Shown piece by piece: positions 5,639 through 13,367 of a DNA stretch of 13,859 nt. The DNA lies in contig DASRTE010000218.1 in the NCBI GenBank assembly GCA_035656095.1, positions 1 through 13,859 on the forward strand, given 5' to 3'. The number at the start of each line of letters is the position of its first letter. The first letter of the stretch is position 1. Under the pieces are notes generated by a model. That model saw nothing but the letters and a program-made list of their open reading frames with translations, did not search any database and was not told the origin of the DNA. The translations under genes were made by a program, and so were the position numbers. Origin of the DNA: DASRTE01 sp035656095. GTDB taxonomy: Bacteria > Actinomycetota > Actinomycetes > Jiangellales > Jiangellaceae.

Positions 5639-7078
5639 ATGGAGGCCAACGACCTGCTTCTGCTGGCACTCGGCATGCTCGTCGGCACCGCCCTGGGCGC
5701 GCTCGCGGTCCGGTCCCGCTCGGCCGGCGCGGTCGCCGAGCGCGACGCCGCACGCGCCGAGCGCGACCGACTGCGCGCCGAGCGCGACGCCGTCGCGCAG
5801 GAACGTGCCACCGTCGAGGCCATGCTGCGCGATGTCGACACCGATCGGGTCCGGCTCAGCGCCGAGCTGGCGCACGCCCGGTCCGCCGCCGACGAGCAGC
5901 AGCGTCTGGCGCACGAGTTCGAGCGGCTGTCGGCTCTGGCGCTTCGCCGCAACAACGAGCAGTTCCTCCAGCTCGCGGGCGAACACCTCAAGGGCAAGGA
6001 GCATCGCGCGGTGGCCGAGCTCGAACAGCGCCGGCAGGCCGTCGAGGCGCTGGTGAGGCCGCTGGCCGAGCAGATGGGCAAGGTCGAGGCCCAACTCGGA
6101 GCCGTCGAGCGGACGCGGGCCGAGGCCTATGCCGAGCTGCGCGAGCAGGTCCGGGGCATGAGCCAGACCTCGGATCTGCTCCGGGCCGAGACCAGTCAGC
6201 TCGTGGCGGCTCTACGCGCCCCGCAGGTGCGCGGCCGCTGGGGAGAGCTCCAGCTGCGCCGGGTAGTCGAGGCCGCCGGCATGCTCGCCCACGTCGACTT
6301 CTCCGAACAGGAGACGGCGGAGACCGCCGACGGCAGGTTGCGACCCGACCTCGTGGTCCGTCTCGCCGGCGGCAAGCAGGTCGTCGTCGACTCCAAGGTC
6401 TCGTTCAACGGCTACCTCGAGGCCATGGAGGCTCGCGACGATGCCACCCACACGGCCCGCCTCGCCGCGCATGCCCGACACCTCAAGGGACACATCGACG
6501 CCCTCGCCGCCAAGCGGTACTGGGACCAGTTCGAGCCGGCGCCGGAGTTCGTCGTCATGTTCGTGCCGGCTGAAGTCTTCCTCAACGCCGCACTGGAGCA
6601 GGATCCGACGCTGCTCGAGCACGCCTTCGAACGCAACGTCGTCATCGCGACGCCGGCGACGCTGGTCGCGCTGCTCCGAACGGTCGCGTACACGTGGCGG
6701 CAGGAGGCGTTGGCCAGCAACGCGGCACGCGTCCTCAGCCTGGGCAAGGAACTGCACGGCCGCCTCTCGACCATGGGTGGCCACGTCAGCAAACTCGGCC
6801 GCCAGCTCGACGGCGCGGTGCGTGCGTACAACGAGACCGTCAGCTCGATCGAAAGCCGAGTGCTCGTCACCGCCCGGAGGATGGCGGACCTGGGCGTCAC
6901 GGACGGCGGCCTGGAGCCGGCCGACCAGCTCGACCGGGTGACCCGCCAGGTCCAGGCGCCCGAGCTGGTCGCATCGGCGACCGATGCCCTGGTGGCGATC
7001 GACGAGATCGAAGCCGATGCACGCTACGGCGTCGACCCGGCACCGATCAGGCCGGCACGCGACGGCACCGAAGGCTGA
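5639..7078 (+). CDS. rmuC: DNA recombination protein RmuC
   Basis: A 479-residue RmuC-family protein. It starts with a membrane anchor (about 5-25), followed by a long Ala/Arg/Glu-rich coiled coil (about 30-165) and the RmuC domain (about 170-430). In that domain RGRWGELQLRRVVEAAGM (198-215) and PD(236-237)...D251-S-K253 fit the PD-(D/E)xK-like nuclease core proposed for the family. RmuC limits recombination at inverted repeats in E. coli, but its biochemical activity is not settled. The frame stays open back into the preceding TetR gene; the start at 5639 was chosen because the membrane anchor begins there and the upstream part reads as arginine-rich shadow. CACAGT (5627-5632) lies 6 nt before the ATG and could be a leaderless -10. 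The last 45 residues are poorly conserved-looking. Confidence 0.95.
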   Translation: MEANDLLLLALGMLVGTALGALAVRSRSAGAVAERDAARAERDRLRAERDAVAQERATVEAMLRDVDTDRVRLSAELAHARSAADEQQRLAHEFERLSALALRRNNEQFLQLAGEHLKGKEHRAVAELEQRRQAVEALVRPLAEQMGKVEAQLGAVERTRAEAYAELREQVRGMSQTSDLLRAETSQLVAALRAPQVRGRWGELQLRRVVEAAGMLAHVDFSEQETAETADGRLRPDLVVRLAGGKQVVVDSKVSFNGYLEAMEARDDATHTARLAAHARHLKGHIDALAAKRYWDQFEPAPEFVVMFVPAEVFLNAALEQDPTLLEHAFERNVVIATPATLVALLRTVAYTWRQEALASNAARVLSLGKELHGRLSTMGGHVSKLGRQLDGAVRAYNETVSSIESRVLVTARRMADLGVTDGGLEPADQLDRVTRQVQAPELVASATDALVAIDEIEADARYGVDPAPIRPARDGTEG

Positions 7079-7103
7079 CCTGGGTCTGCCGCCTATCTAT
7101 CCT
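7075..7103 (+). promoter_or_regulatory. Leaderless-type promoter of the DUF1707 gene
   Basis: CTGACC (7075-7080) and TATCCT (7098-7103) are separated by 17 bp, and the ATG at 7110 follows 6 nt after the -10. The -35 overlaps the rmuC stop codon. No Shine-Dalgarno is present. Confidence 0.55.
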
Positions 7104-7109
7104 GCTCTG

Positions 7110-7529
7110 ATGCCGAACGTTCCGGCCCGCCCGGACGACCAGCGCGCCAGCGATGCCGACCGCGAGGCCGTTGCCGAAGACCTGCGCGACGCCTTCGGAG
7201 AAGGCCGACTCGACGTCGACGAGTACCAGCGACGTCTCGACGCCGTATGGGCGTCGAGGACCTACGGCGAGCTCGACCGACTCACTTCCGACCTGCCGAA
7301 CCGGGCCCGCCAGGAAAGGGTCCCGGCAGAGGAGAAACGGCGCAGCGACGCCCGGGCCTGGTTGGAGATGTGGAGGACCTGGCTCGGCGGAGCGGTCATC
7401 ATGATCGGGATCTGGGGAATCACCAGCCTGTCCAGCGGCGAGCTCCAGGACTTCTGGCCGGCGATCCCGCTCGGCATCTGGGCCGTCGTGGTGATCGCCT
7501 CGGCCTTGTGGAAAGACGACAAGCCGTAG
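7110..7529 (+). CDS. DUF1707 domain protein with two TM helices
   Basis: A 139-residue protein. Residues about 10-62 form a DUF1707 (SHOCT-like) domain, recognisable from RASDADREAVAEDLRDAFGE, GRLDVDEYQRRLDAVWASRT and YGELDRLTSDLP. After a charged linker come two membrane helices at about 93-108 and 114-134, ending in a cytoplasmic WKDDKP tail. The architecture, DUF1707 followed by a hairpin of two TM helices, is common in actinobacteria; the function is unknown, and an oligomerisation or membrane-tethering role is only a guess. The ATG at 7110 was chosen over in-frame upstream codons because the DUF1707 core begins just after it and a TATCCT box sits 6 nt upstream. It converges with ispH across a hairpin. 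Confidence 0.88.
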   Translation: MPNVPARPDDQRASDADREAVAEDLRDAFGEGRLDVDEYQRRLDAVWASRTYGELDRLTSDLPNRARQERVPAEEKRRSDARAWLEMWRTWLGGAVIMIGIWGITSLSSGELQDFWPAIPLGIWAVVVIASALWKDDKP

Positions 7530-7530
7530 G

Positions 7531-7560
7531 TCGCTGACGGACCGGGGAACTCGTCAGCGA
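7531..7560. terminator. Bidirectional terminator hairpin between DUF1707 gene and ispH
   Basis: TCGCTGACG (7531-7539) pairs exactly with CGTCAGCGA (7552-7560) around a 12-nt loop, and G-T pairs can extend it at both ends. It fills the 34-bp space between two convergent stop codons, the expected place for a shared terminator. No U-run follows. Confidence 0.65.
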
Positions 7561-7563
7561 TGG

Positions 7564-8523
7564 TCAGCCGACACCTTTGAGATCACGACGGAGCTCGCGA
7601 GGCAGCGAGAAGATCAACGACTCCTCGGTGGTGCGATGCTCCTCGACGATCGGATACCCGTGCTCACCGAGCCAGGCGACCACACCCTGGACGAGTTCCT
7701 CCGGCACCGAGGCACCGCTGGTGAGGCCAACCGTGCGGACGTCGTCGAGCCAGGCCTCGTCGATCTCGCCGGCGTTGTCGACCCGGAAGGCCGCACCGGC
7801 GCCCGCCTCGAGCGCCACCTCCACCAGCCGGACCGAGTTGGACGAGTTCGCCGACCCCACCACCAGGACGAGGTCGGACTCCGCGGCGATCTCCTTGACC
7901 GCCACCTGCCGGTTCTGGGTCGCGTAGCAGATGTCGTCGCTGGGCGGGCTGATCAGGGCCGGGAAGCGCTCACGCAGCTTCGTCACCGTCTCGTAGGCCT
8001 CGTCGACCGACAGGGTGGTCTGTGACAGCCACACCACGCGGGACGGGTCGCGCACGGTCACCGAGCCGACGTCGGCCGGACTCTGCACCAGTTGGATGTG
8101 CTCGGGTGCCTCTCCGGACGTCCCCTCGACCTCCTCGTGTCCCTCGTGGCCGATCAGCACGATGTCGAGGTCGTCCTTTGCGAACCGCTTGGCCTCGTTG
8201 TGGACCTTCGTGACGAGTGGGCAGGTGGCGTCGATCGTGCGCAGGCCGCGGCGCGACGCCTCGGCATGGACCATCGGGGAGACGCCGTGCGCGGAGAAGA
8301 CGACCAGGGCGCCCTCGGGAACCTCGTCCAACTCGTCGACGAAGACGGCGCCGCGCTCCTCGAGCGTCTCGACGACGTGCCTGTTGTGCACGATCTGCTT
8401 GCGTACGTAGACCGGTGCGCCATAGAGCTCGAGCGCCTTCTCGACGGTCACGACGGCCCTGTCGACGCCAGCACAGTAGCCGCGGGGCGCGGCAAGCAGG
8501 ACCCGACCGTCAGCTGCGCTCAT
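7564..8523 (-). CDS. ispH: 4-hydroxy-3-methylbut-2-enyl diphosphate reductase
   Basis: A 319-residue IspH (LytB). It catalyses the last step of the MEP pathway, reducing HMBPP to IPP and DMAPP with a [4Fe-4S] cluster in the cytoplasm. The three cluster cysteines are present: Cys17 (PRGYCAGVDRAV), Cys101 (DATCPLVTKVH) and Cys199 (DDICYATQNRQ). Substrate-binding residues are visible as His46 (IVHNRHVV), His79 (FSAHGVS), His129/Glu131 (GHEGHEEVEGT) and the SANSSNSVRL loop (224-233). The open frame extends far upstream, but the ATG at 8523 begins just before the conserved VLLAAPRGYC and has a TACGAT box 6 nt upstream with no Shine-Dalgarno. It diverges from xseA, as in the related mycobacterial neighbourhood. 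The presence of ispH indicates that isoprenoids are made by the MEP route. Confidence 0.98.
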   Translation of the reverse strand: MSAADGRVLLAAPRGYCAGVDRAVVTVEKALELYGAPVYVRKQIVHNRHVVETLEERGAVFVDELDEVPEGALVVFSAHGVSPMVHAEASRRGLRTIDATCPLVTKVHNEAKRFAKDDLDIVLIGHEGHEEVEGTSGEAPEHIQLVQSPADVGSVTVRDPSRVVWLSQTTLSVDEAYETVTKLRERFPALISPPSDDICYATQNRQVAVKEIAAESDLVLVVGSANSSNSVRLVEVALEAGAGAAFRVDNAGEIDEAWLDDVRTVGLTSGASVPEELVQGVVAWLGEHGYPIVEEHRTTEESLIFSLPRELRRDLKGVG

Positions 8524-8529
8524 GCCCCC

Positions 8530-8535
8530 ATCGTA
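8530..8535 (-). promoter_or_regulatory. TANNNT -10 box of ispH
   Basis: TACGAT on the minus strand lies 6 nt before the ATG at 8523, the spacing of a leaderless transcript. The bases in between are GGGGGC, which is not a usable ribosome site at that distance. No good -35 is seen. Confidence 0.5.
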
Positions 8536-8570
8536 GGTGCGGCCCGAGGGCCGGTTGACCCGCGTCCCGG

Positions 8571-8576
8571 TACGGT
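8571..8576 (+). promoter_or_regulatory. TANNNT -10 box of xseA
   Basis: TACGGT lies 8 nt before the GTG at 8585, with no Shine-Dalgarno between. A TTGACC at 8555-8560 is only 10 bp upstream, too close to act as its -35. Confidence 0.4.
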
Positions 8577-8584
8577 GCTGCACC

Positions 8585-9790
8585 GTGGCACTGCAAACCT
8601 CGCCCGAGAAGCCCGCGCCGGTCCGGGTCGTGTCACAGGCCATCGGTGGATGGATCGCCCGGCTCGGGTGGGTCTGGGTCGAGGGACAGGTTGCCCAGTT
8701 GACCCGCAGGCCGGGCACGCAGACCGTGTTCCTGACCCTGCGCGACCCGGCGGCAGACCTCTCGCTCCAGGTCACGTGCCCCCGCCACGTGCTCGACGCG
8801 GTCGAGCCCTCAGTCGTCGAGGGCGCCCGTGTCGTGGTGCACGCGAAGCCGTCCTGGTACTTCACCAGGGGAACGCTGTCGCTGGCTGCGGACGACATCC
8901 GTCAGGTCGGTGTCGGGGAGCTGCTCGCTCGGATCGAACGGCTGCGCCGGATGCTCGAGATCGAGGGCTTGTTCGCGCCGCAGCGCAAGCGTCGTCTGCC
9001 GTTCCTTCCCCGGGTGGTGGGGTTGGTGTGCGGACGCGGTTCGGCCGCCGAGCACGACGTGCTCGAGAACGCCCGGCGTCGCTGGCCCGCAGTGCGCTTC
9101 CGCGTCCTGGAGGTCGCCGTCCAGGGACCCTCCGCAGTGGTGCAGGTCGTCGACGCGCTCCGGACGCTCGACCGTGACCCCGAGGTCGACGTGGTCGTCC
9201 TCGCCCGCGGCGGCGGCTCGGTCGAGGATCTGCTGCCGTTCTCCGACGAGGCACTGGTGCGTGCCGTCGCAGCCAGCCGGACGCCGGTGGTGAGCGCGAT
9301 CGGTCACGAGACCGATACGCCGTTGATCGACCTCGCCGCGGACGCTCGCGCATCCACGCCGACGGACGCGGCGAAACGCGTGGTGCCGGACGTCGAGGAG
9401 GAGCATCGAGGGATCGCCCGGGCCCGCAGTCGGCTCCGCTCCTCGCTCCGACACCGGCTCGATCGGGAGACGGCAGCGCTGAGCGCACTGCGAACTCGGC
9501 CGGTGCTCACCGAGCCGACGGCCGGCCTGCGGTTGCGCGCAGCGGAGATCGCCGACCTGCGCGGCCGGAGTCGCCGCTTGCTCGGCCACTCCCTCGACCG
9601 CGCACGTAGCGACCTCGGGCATACCCGGGCGCGCGTCCGCACCCTGTCCCCCGCGGCCACGCTGGATCGGGGCTACGCGATCGTCCGGACGGACAAGGGC
9701 TCCGTCATCCGGTCGATCGGCCAGGTCGTGGCCGGCCAGCACGTCGGGATCCGCCTCGCCGACGGCGAGCTGGGTGCCACGGTCGACTGA
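8585..9790 (+). CDS. xseA: Exodeoxyribonuclease VII large subunit
   Basis: A 401-residue catalytic subunit of exonuclease VII, which degrades single-stranded DNA from both ends to oligonucleotides in the cytoplasm. An N-terminal OB-fold runs from about 12 to 105 (GWIARLGWVWVEGQVAQL onward). The nuclease core has GLVCGRGSAAEHDVLENA (146-163), VVLARGGGSVEDLLPFSDE (204-222) and SAIGHETDTPLIDLAADARA (237-256). A helical region (about 265-350) that binds XseB follows, then the terminal LSPAATLDRGYAIV. The length is near the actinobacterial norm and shorter than E. coli's 456. The start was set at GTG 8585 because the OB-fold begins soon after and a TACGGT box precedes it. The frame is open further upstream, into the ispH promoter region, without family similarity there. 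Confidence 0.97.
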   Translation: MALQTSPEKPAPVRVVSQAIGGWIARLGWVWVEGQVAQLTRRPGTQTVFLTLRDPAADLSLQVTCPRHVLDAVEPSVVEGARVVVHAKPSWYFTRGTLSLAADDIRQVGVGELLARIERLRRMLEIEGLFAPQRKRRLPFLPRVVGLVCGRGSAAEHDVLENARRRWPAVRFRVLEVAVQGPSAVVQVVDALRTLDRDPEVDVVVLARGGGSVEDLLPFSDEALVRAVAASRTPVVSAIGHETDTPLIDLAADARASTPTDAAKRVVPDVEEEHRGIARARSRLRSSLRHRLDRETAALSALRTRPVLTEPTAGLRLRAAEIADLRGRSRRLLGHSLDRARSDLGHTRARVRTLSPAATLDRGYAIVRTDKGSVIRSIGQVVAGQHVGIRLADGELGATVD

Positions 9791-9797
9791 CCCGCGT

Positions 9798-9810
9798 GGC
9801 GGCACCCGCC
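9798..9810 (+). terminator. Small GC hairpin just after xseA
   Basis: GGCGG (9798-9802), CAC, CCGCC (9806-9810) lies 7 nt after the xseA stop. It is a compact 5-bp GC stem with no U-run. It may weakly attenuate read-through from xseA into xseB. Confidence 0.3.
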
Positions 9811-9847
9811 GGGATCACCGAGCCACCGCGACGCTGGTCACGGGCAC

Positions 9848-9853
9848 TAAGGT
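9848..9853 (+). promoter_or_regulatory. TANNNT -10 box of xseB
   Basis: TAAGGT ends 6 nt before the xseB ATG at 9860, with no Shine-Dalgarno in between. It suggests that xseB has its own leaderless transcript. The -35 is not recognisable. Confidence 0.45.
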
Positions 9854-9859
9854 TGCGGC

Positions 9860-10117
9860 ATGGCGGCGAAGTCGGACGGCGCGGACCCAGCTCCGACGAC
9901 CGGTGGAGCCGAAACGCTTGAGCTCACCTATGAGCAAGCGCGCGACGAGCTCGCCGGCATCGTGGGCCGGCTCGAGGCCGGCGGCGTGACCCTCGAGGAG
10001 TCGCTTGCACTCTGGCAACGCGGAGAGGATCTCGCCGCCCTGTGCGAGCGCTATCTCGACGCTGCCCGTGAACGCCTCGACGCCGCCACGGGAGCACCGG
10101 ACGCACCGTCGGCGTAG
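9860..10117 (+). CDS. xseB: Exodeoxyribonuclease VII small subunit
   Basis: An 85-residue small subunit of exonuclease VII. The conserved core is clear: LTYEQARDELAGIVGRLEAG, then GVTLEESLALWQRGEDLAAL and CERYLDAARERLD. It forms a helical hairpin that packs on the XseA coiled coil in several copies per XseA. The N-terminal 20 residues are low-complexity and disordered. The ATG at 9860 has a TAAGGT box 6 nt upstream and no ribosome site. In contrast to the tight xseA-xseB coupling often seen, 69 bp separate the two genes here. It converges with the DUF4245 gene, with a small hairpin between the stops. Confidence 0.96.
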   Translation: MAAKSDGADPAPTTGGAETLELTYEQARDELAGIVGRLEAGGVTLEESLALWQRGEDLAALCERYLDAARERLDAATGAPDAPSA

Positions 10118-10136
10118 GCACCGGCGCGGCGCACGA

Positions 10137-10154
10137 TCGGATCGTCTGATCCGA
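10137..10154. terminator. Hairpin between convergent xseB and DUF4245 genes
   Basis: TCGGATC (10137-10143) pairs with GATCCGA (10148-10154) around a GTCT tetraloop, in the 40-bp space between the two stop codons. It is short and has no U-run, but its location fits a shared terminator. Confidence 0.45.
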
Positions 10155-10157
10155 GCG

Positions 10158-10688
10158 TCAGGGCGTCAGCGATGCCACGAAGGACTCGAGTACGTCGTAC
10201 GGTTCGGTGCCCATCACGATCGTCACCGACCCGTTGTCGACCCGTACCAGGGCTCGGTCGGGGCGGTCGCCCTGGCCGATGCGGCGCTCCCAGGTCGTGC
10301 CGGCGACCTGGCTGGTGCCGTCGTCGCTGAACTCGGCAAGACGGTCGACGAGGTAGGACTCGATCTCACCGTCGGCCTGCTCGAGCCCGACGAAGCCGTC
10401 ATCGGCGGTGAGGAAGCCGAGCCGCCAACGATCACCTGCGGGGCCGGACGTATGGTCGACACTCGTCGCCCGCCAGCCGTCGGGGACCGGGTCGGGTGCG
10501 AGGACGGGATATTCGTACTGGGCGCGCACGTGGTCGAGCGCTGCGCCATAGTCGACCGGACCCGGCGGTTGAGGGCCGGGCCGCATGACCGTGAACGCCA
10601 CCACCACAGCCGCGATGACACCGAGCAGAACGGCCAGGCTCCGCACCGCGTCGCCGACCGTCTCGCTCCCCCGCGGCTTGCCGGCCAT
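10158..10688 (-). CDS. DUF4245 family membrane-anchored protein
   Basis: A 176-residue protein with one N-terminal membrane helix (about 15-36, LAVLLGVIAAVVVAFTVMRP) followed by an extracytoplasmic domain. The features VLAPDPVPDGWRATSVDHTS (63-82), RWRLGFLTADDGFVGLEQAD and GTTWERRIGQ match the actinobacterial DUF4245 family, known in M. tuberculosis as Rv1100 beside glpX. Its function is unknown. Here it is the last gene of the mod operon: its ATG lies 12 nt after the modC stop. A GACGAT 6 nt before the ATG is a poor -10 (first base wrong), so operon expression seems more likely. Its downstream neighbour is convergent xseB. Confidence 0.88.
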   Translation of the reverse strand: MAGKPRGSETVGDAVRSLAVLLGVIAAVVVAFTVMRPGPQPPGPVDYGAALDHVRAQYEYPVLAPDPVPDGWRATSVDHTSGPAGDRWRLGFLTADDGFVGLEQADGEIESYLVDRLAEFSDDGTSQVAGTTWERRIGQGDRPDRALVRVDNGSVTIVMGTEPYDVLESFVASLTP

Positions 10689-10700
10689 GCCGTCATCGTC

Positions 10701-11753
10701 TCAGGCCGGGTAGACGCTCACCTCCGTGGCCTTGACCGCCGCCCACACCTCGACCCCGGGCCCGAGGGCGAGGTCTGCGACGGCGAGCGGGGTGACGTCG
10801 GCCAGCAGGGGCACCGGCCCATCGACGGTGATCCGCACCAGGTCGCCGTGCTGCTCGACGTCGCTGACCCGCCCGCTCCAGGCGTTGCGGGCCGATCCGT
10901 GCGGTTGGTCCAGGCTCAGCGTCACCGCCGCGGGGGCGAACGCGACGTGGACCGGCCCGGACGCGTCATGTGCCACGGCGACGGCGGCTTGTGGGCCCAG
11001 CGTCACGATCCGTCCGTGCGCGTCGCCGCGCAGCAGGTTCAGCCCGACCAGCCGCGCGACGTAGCCGGTCCGCGGGTGCCGGGCGAGCTCCGCCGGTGGG
11101 CCGTCCTGTACCACCCGACCCTGCTCCAGCACGACGATCCGGTCCCCGAGGACCATGGCCTCCAACGGATCGTGGGTGACCAGGACGGTGCACCCGCGGT
11201 AGCTGCGCAGATGGTGGCGTAGGTCGGCGCGCACCGCGGGACGCGTGCCGGCATCGAGCGCGGCGAGCGGTTCGTCCAGCAGGAGCATGCGCGGATCGAC
11301 GGCGAGCGCGCGGGCCAGCGCGACGCGTTGCGCCTGGCCACCGGACAGTTCGTGCGGGCGACGCTCCTCCAGCCCGGCCAGACCCATCCGTTGCAGCCAG
11401 TCGGCCGCGGTGGCACGTGCCGGACCGCGCGGGCTCCCCCGTGACCGCAGCCCGAAGGCGACGTTCTCCACGGCGGAAAGATGGCGGAAGAGCAGGTAGT
11501 CCTGCATGACCAGGCCGACCTGGCGCTGCCGCGCCGGAACGTGCACCTGGGCTGAGGTGTCGACCAGGACCACGTCGTCGAGGACCACTCGGCCGGTATC
11601 CGGCCGGAGCAGCCCTGCCAGGGTCGAGAGCACGGTGGACTTGCCGGCGCCGTTAGGCCCCAGCAGCACCACCACCTCGCCGGTGCCGACACCCAGCGAG
11701 AGGTCCAGCGAGACGTCTCCCCGGGTGAGTGCCAACCGGGCGGCCAGGCTCAT
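10701..11753 (-). CDS. modC: Molybdate ABC transporter ATP-binding protein
   Basis: A 350-residue ABC ATPase that powers the ModABC molybdate importer at the inner face of the membrane. It shows Walker A GPNGAGKST (32-40), the Q-loop MQD (83-85), the signature LSGGQAQRVALARAL (136-150), Walker B MLLLDEP (156-162), the D-loop LAALD and the switch His194 in VLVTHDP. A C-terminal TOBE/Mop-type domain (about 286-348) is expected to bind molybdate and inhibit transport when the anion is abundant. The start ATG at 11753 overlaps the modB stop by 4 nt (ATGA), implying translational coupling; the upstream extension of the frame is only shadow of modB. Sulfate or tungstate transport is a formal alternative, but the operon context favours molybdate. 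Confidence 0.95.
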   Translation of the reverse strand: MSLAARLALTRGDVSLDLSLGVGTGEVVVLLGPNGAGKSTVLSTLAGLLRPDTGRVVLDDVVLVDTSAQVHVPARQRQVGLVMQDYLLFRHLSAVENVAFGLRSRGSPRGPARATAADWLQRMGLAGLEERRPHELSGGQAQRVALARALAVDPRMLLLDEPLAALDAGTRPAVRADLRHHLRSYRGCTVLVTHDPLEAMVLGDRIVVLEQGRVVQDGPPAELARHPRTGYVARLVGLNLLRGDAHGRIVTLGPQAAVAVAHDASGPVHVAFAPAAVTLSLDQPHGSARNAWSGRVSDVEQHGDLVRITVDGPVPLLADVTPLAVADLALGPGVEVWAAVKATEVSVYPA

Positions 11754-12562
11754 CGCGTGTTCACCCACCGGTCGCGCAGCGCGACCAGGACGGTGACCGA
11801 TACGGCCATCATCAGCAGGCTCAGCACGATGGCCACCTCGACCTGGCCGGCGTTGATGGCGGCGTAGGCAGCCGGGGGCAAGGTCCGTGTCGTCCCGGGA
11901 AAACTGCCGGCGAACGTGACCGTGGCACCGAACTCGCCGAGCGCCCGCGCCCAGCACAGCACCGCACCGGCCAGGACTCCCGGGGCGACGGCGGGCAGCG
12001 TCACGCGCCGGAACGTCGTCCATTCCGAGGCACCCAGCGTGGCTGCGACGTCCTCGTAGCGACGATCCGCCGTGCGAAGCGCACCCTCGACGGCGACGAC
12101 CAGGAACGGAAGCGCGACGAACGACTGCGCCATCACCACGGCCGCGGTCGTGAACGGAAGCGACAGGCCGAACGCCTCGTACAGCCATTCACCCACCAGT
12201 CCCCTGCGCCCGAACGCCACCAGCAGGGCGACGCCCCCGATCACCGGTGGGAGGACGAGCGGGACGGTGATCAGGGCGCGCAGCAAGGGCCGGCCCGGCA
12301 CGTTCGTGCGCGCCAGCAGCCAGGCCAGCGGAACCCCGCAGACGACGCACAGCGCGGTCGTGATGGTCGAAGTCGTGAGGGACAGCCGAACGGCGCTCAG
12401 CACCTCCGGTGAGCCGACGATCTCCGGCAACCGTCCCCAAGGTGCACGCACGACGAGCGCGGCCATCGGCAGCAGGAGGAGGGCGAGCCCGAGCAGCGCC
12501 GGCACGAGCAGGACCATCGGCACCCGGGCATCGGCCGCCGGGCTCACGGGCCTTCGTGTCAC
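11750..12562 (-). CDS. modB: Molybdate ABC transporter permease
   Basis: A 270-residue inner-membrane permease with the binding-protein-dependent transport fold. Hydrophobic segments lie at about 15-39, 57-83, 95-117, 138-158, 193-210 and 240-261. The cytoplasmic coupling loop is EDVAATLGASEWTTFRRVTLP (about 170-190), the EAA motif that contacts ModC. The signatures TVPLVLPPVIGG (99-110) and RALGEFGATVTFAGSFPGTT (206-225) are characteristic of ModB/CysT-type permeases. The GTG at 12562 was chosen because it is the first in-frame start after the modA stop, 4 nt downstream of it; a second GTG five codons later is possible. The stop overlaps the modC start. Confidence 0.94.
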   Translation of the reverse strand: MTRRPVSPAADARVPMVLLVPALLGLALLLLPMAALVVRAPWGRLPEIVGSPEVLSAVRLSLTTSTITTALCVVCGVPLAWLLARTNVPGRPLLRALITVPLVLPPVIGGVALLVAFGRRGLVGEWLYEAFGLSLPFTTAAVVMAQSFVALPFLVVAVEGALRTADRRYEDVAATLGASEWTTFRRVTLPAVAPGVLAGAVLCWARALGEFGATVTFAGSFPGTTRTLPPAAYAAINAGQVEVAIVLSLLMMAVSVTVLVALRDRWVNTR

Positions 12563-12566
12563 ACGT

Positions 12567-13367
12567 TCACCGTCCCGCGAGGAAGCCTGCTTCGCCCAGG
12601 ATCTGCTGGCCGGGTTCACCGGTGATGGCATCGCGGACCAGCTGGGCGCCCTCCGGGTTCGGCGCACCTGCGAGCACGGCTACCGGGTAGTCGTTGACGA
12701 CCTGCTCGGACTCGGCTACGTCGATGCTCTCGATGTTCTCGCCTGCGGCCGCCGCGTCGGTGAGATAGACCAGGGAGGCATCCGCCTCGCCGAGCGTGAC
12801 GAGCGACACTGCCTCCTTGACATCGGTGGCCAGGGTGTCCGGCGAGGCCGTCAGGCCGGCGGTGTCGAGCAGCCGCTTCGCCGCTGCGCCGCACGGGACT
12901 TCGGCTGCGCAGACCGCGATGCGCAGCTCCTCGCGGGCCAGGTCGGCCAGGCCCGTGACCCCACCCGGATTGCCGGCCGGAACGATCAACGCCAACCTGT
13001 TGCGGGCGAAGATCGTCGGCTCACCGGAGACGGCACCACCGTCGACGGCACGGTCCATGGTCCGCGTGTCGGCGGTCGCCAGAATGTCGGCGGGCGCCCC
13101 GGCGAGCACCTGCTCGACCAGCCCTGAGCTGGGACCGAAGGAGAACACCACCTCGAGGCCGGGGTAGTCGTCGGTGAGCCGCTCACCGAGTTGCTCGAAC
13201 GCCTCCGTCAGCGATGCCGCCGCCAGCACCGTCACAGTGCCGTCGACGGCCACGTCGCTCGGCGTTCCGGAGCCGGCCGCCGGGTGGTCCGGGTCATTCC
13301 CACCCCCGCACGCCGCCAGCGTGAAGAGCGCCGCGGCAAGGGAGACCGCTCGGCTCGCGCGAGTCAC
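12567..13367 (-). CDS. modA: Molybdate-binding lipoprotein ModA
   Basis: A 266-residue solute-binding protein. The N-terminal signal peptide ends in the lipobox L-A-A-C with Cys20, so it should be a lipoprotein on the outer face of the membrane. The mature domain shows ModA features: VTVLAAASLTEAFEQLGERL (45-64) with Ser52, FSFGPSSGLVEQVLAGAPAD (75-94) with its Ser pair, TDVKEAVSLVTLGEADASLV (181-200) and the following YLTDA. A Cys153/Cys159 pair (IAVCAAEVPCG) may form a disulfide. The GTG at 13367 overlaps the regulator stop by 4 nt (GTGA), and it places the signal peptide correctly; the longer frame has no signal sequence. It captures molybdate (or tungstate) and delivers it to ModB. Confidence 0.94.
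   Translation of the reverse strand: MTRASRAVSLAAALFTLAACGGGNDPDHPAAGSGTPSDVAVDGTVTVLAAASLTEAFEQLGERLTDDYPGLEVVFSFGPSSGLVEQVLAGAPADILATADTRTMDRAVDGGAVSGEPTIFARNRLALIVPAGNPGGVTGLADLAREELRIAVCAAEVPCGAAAKRLLDTAGLTASPDTLATDVKEAVSLVTLGEADASLVYLTDAAAAGENIESIDVAESEQVVNDYPVAVLAGAPNPEGAQLVRDAITGEPGQQILGEAGFLAGR

Noticed and set aside
5132..6094. Long minus-strand frame (320 codons) opposite the WHG TetR and rmuC
   Set aside because: It covers parts of two confident genes in antisense and shows only low-complexity composition.
8524..8898. 125-residue N-terminal extension of IspH
   Set aside because: It runs antisense into xseA and lacks family similarity; the conserved IspH start and a -10 box fit 8523.
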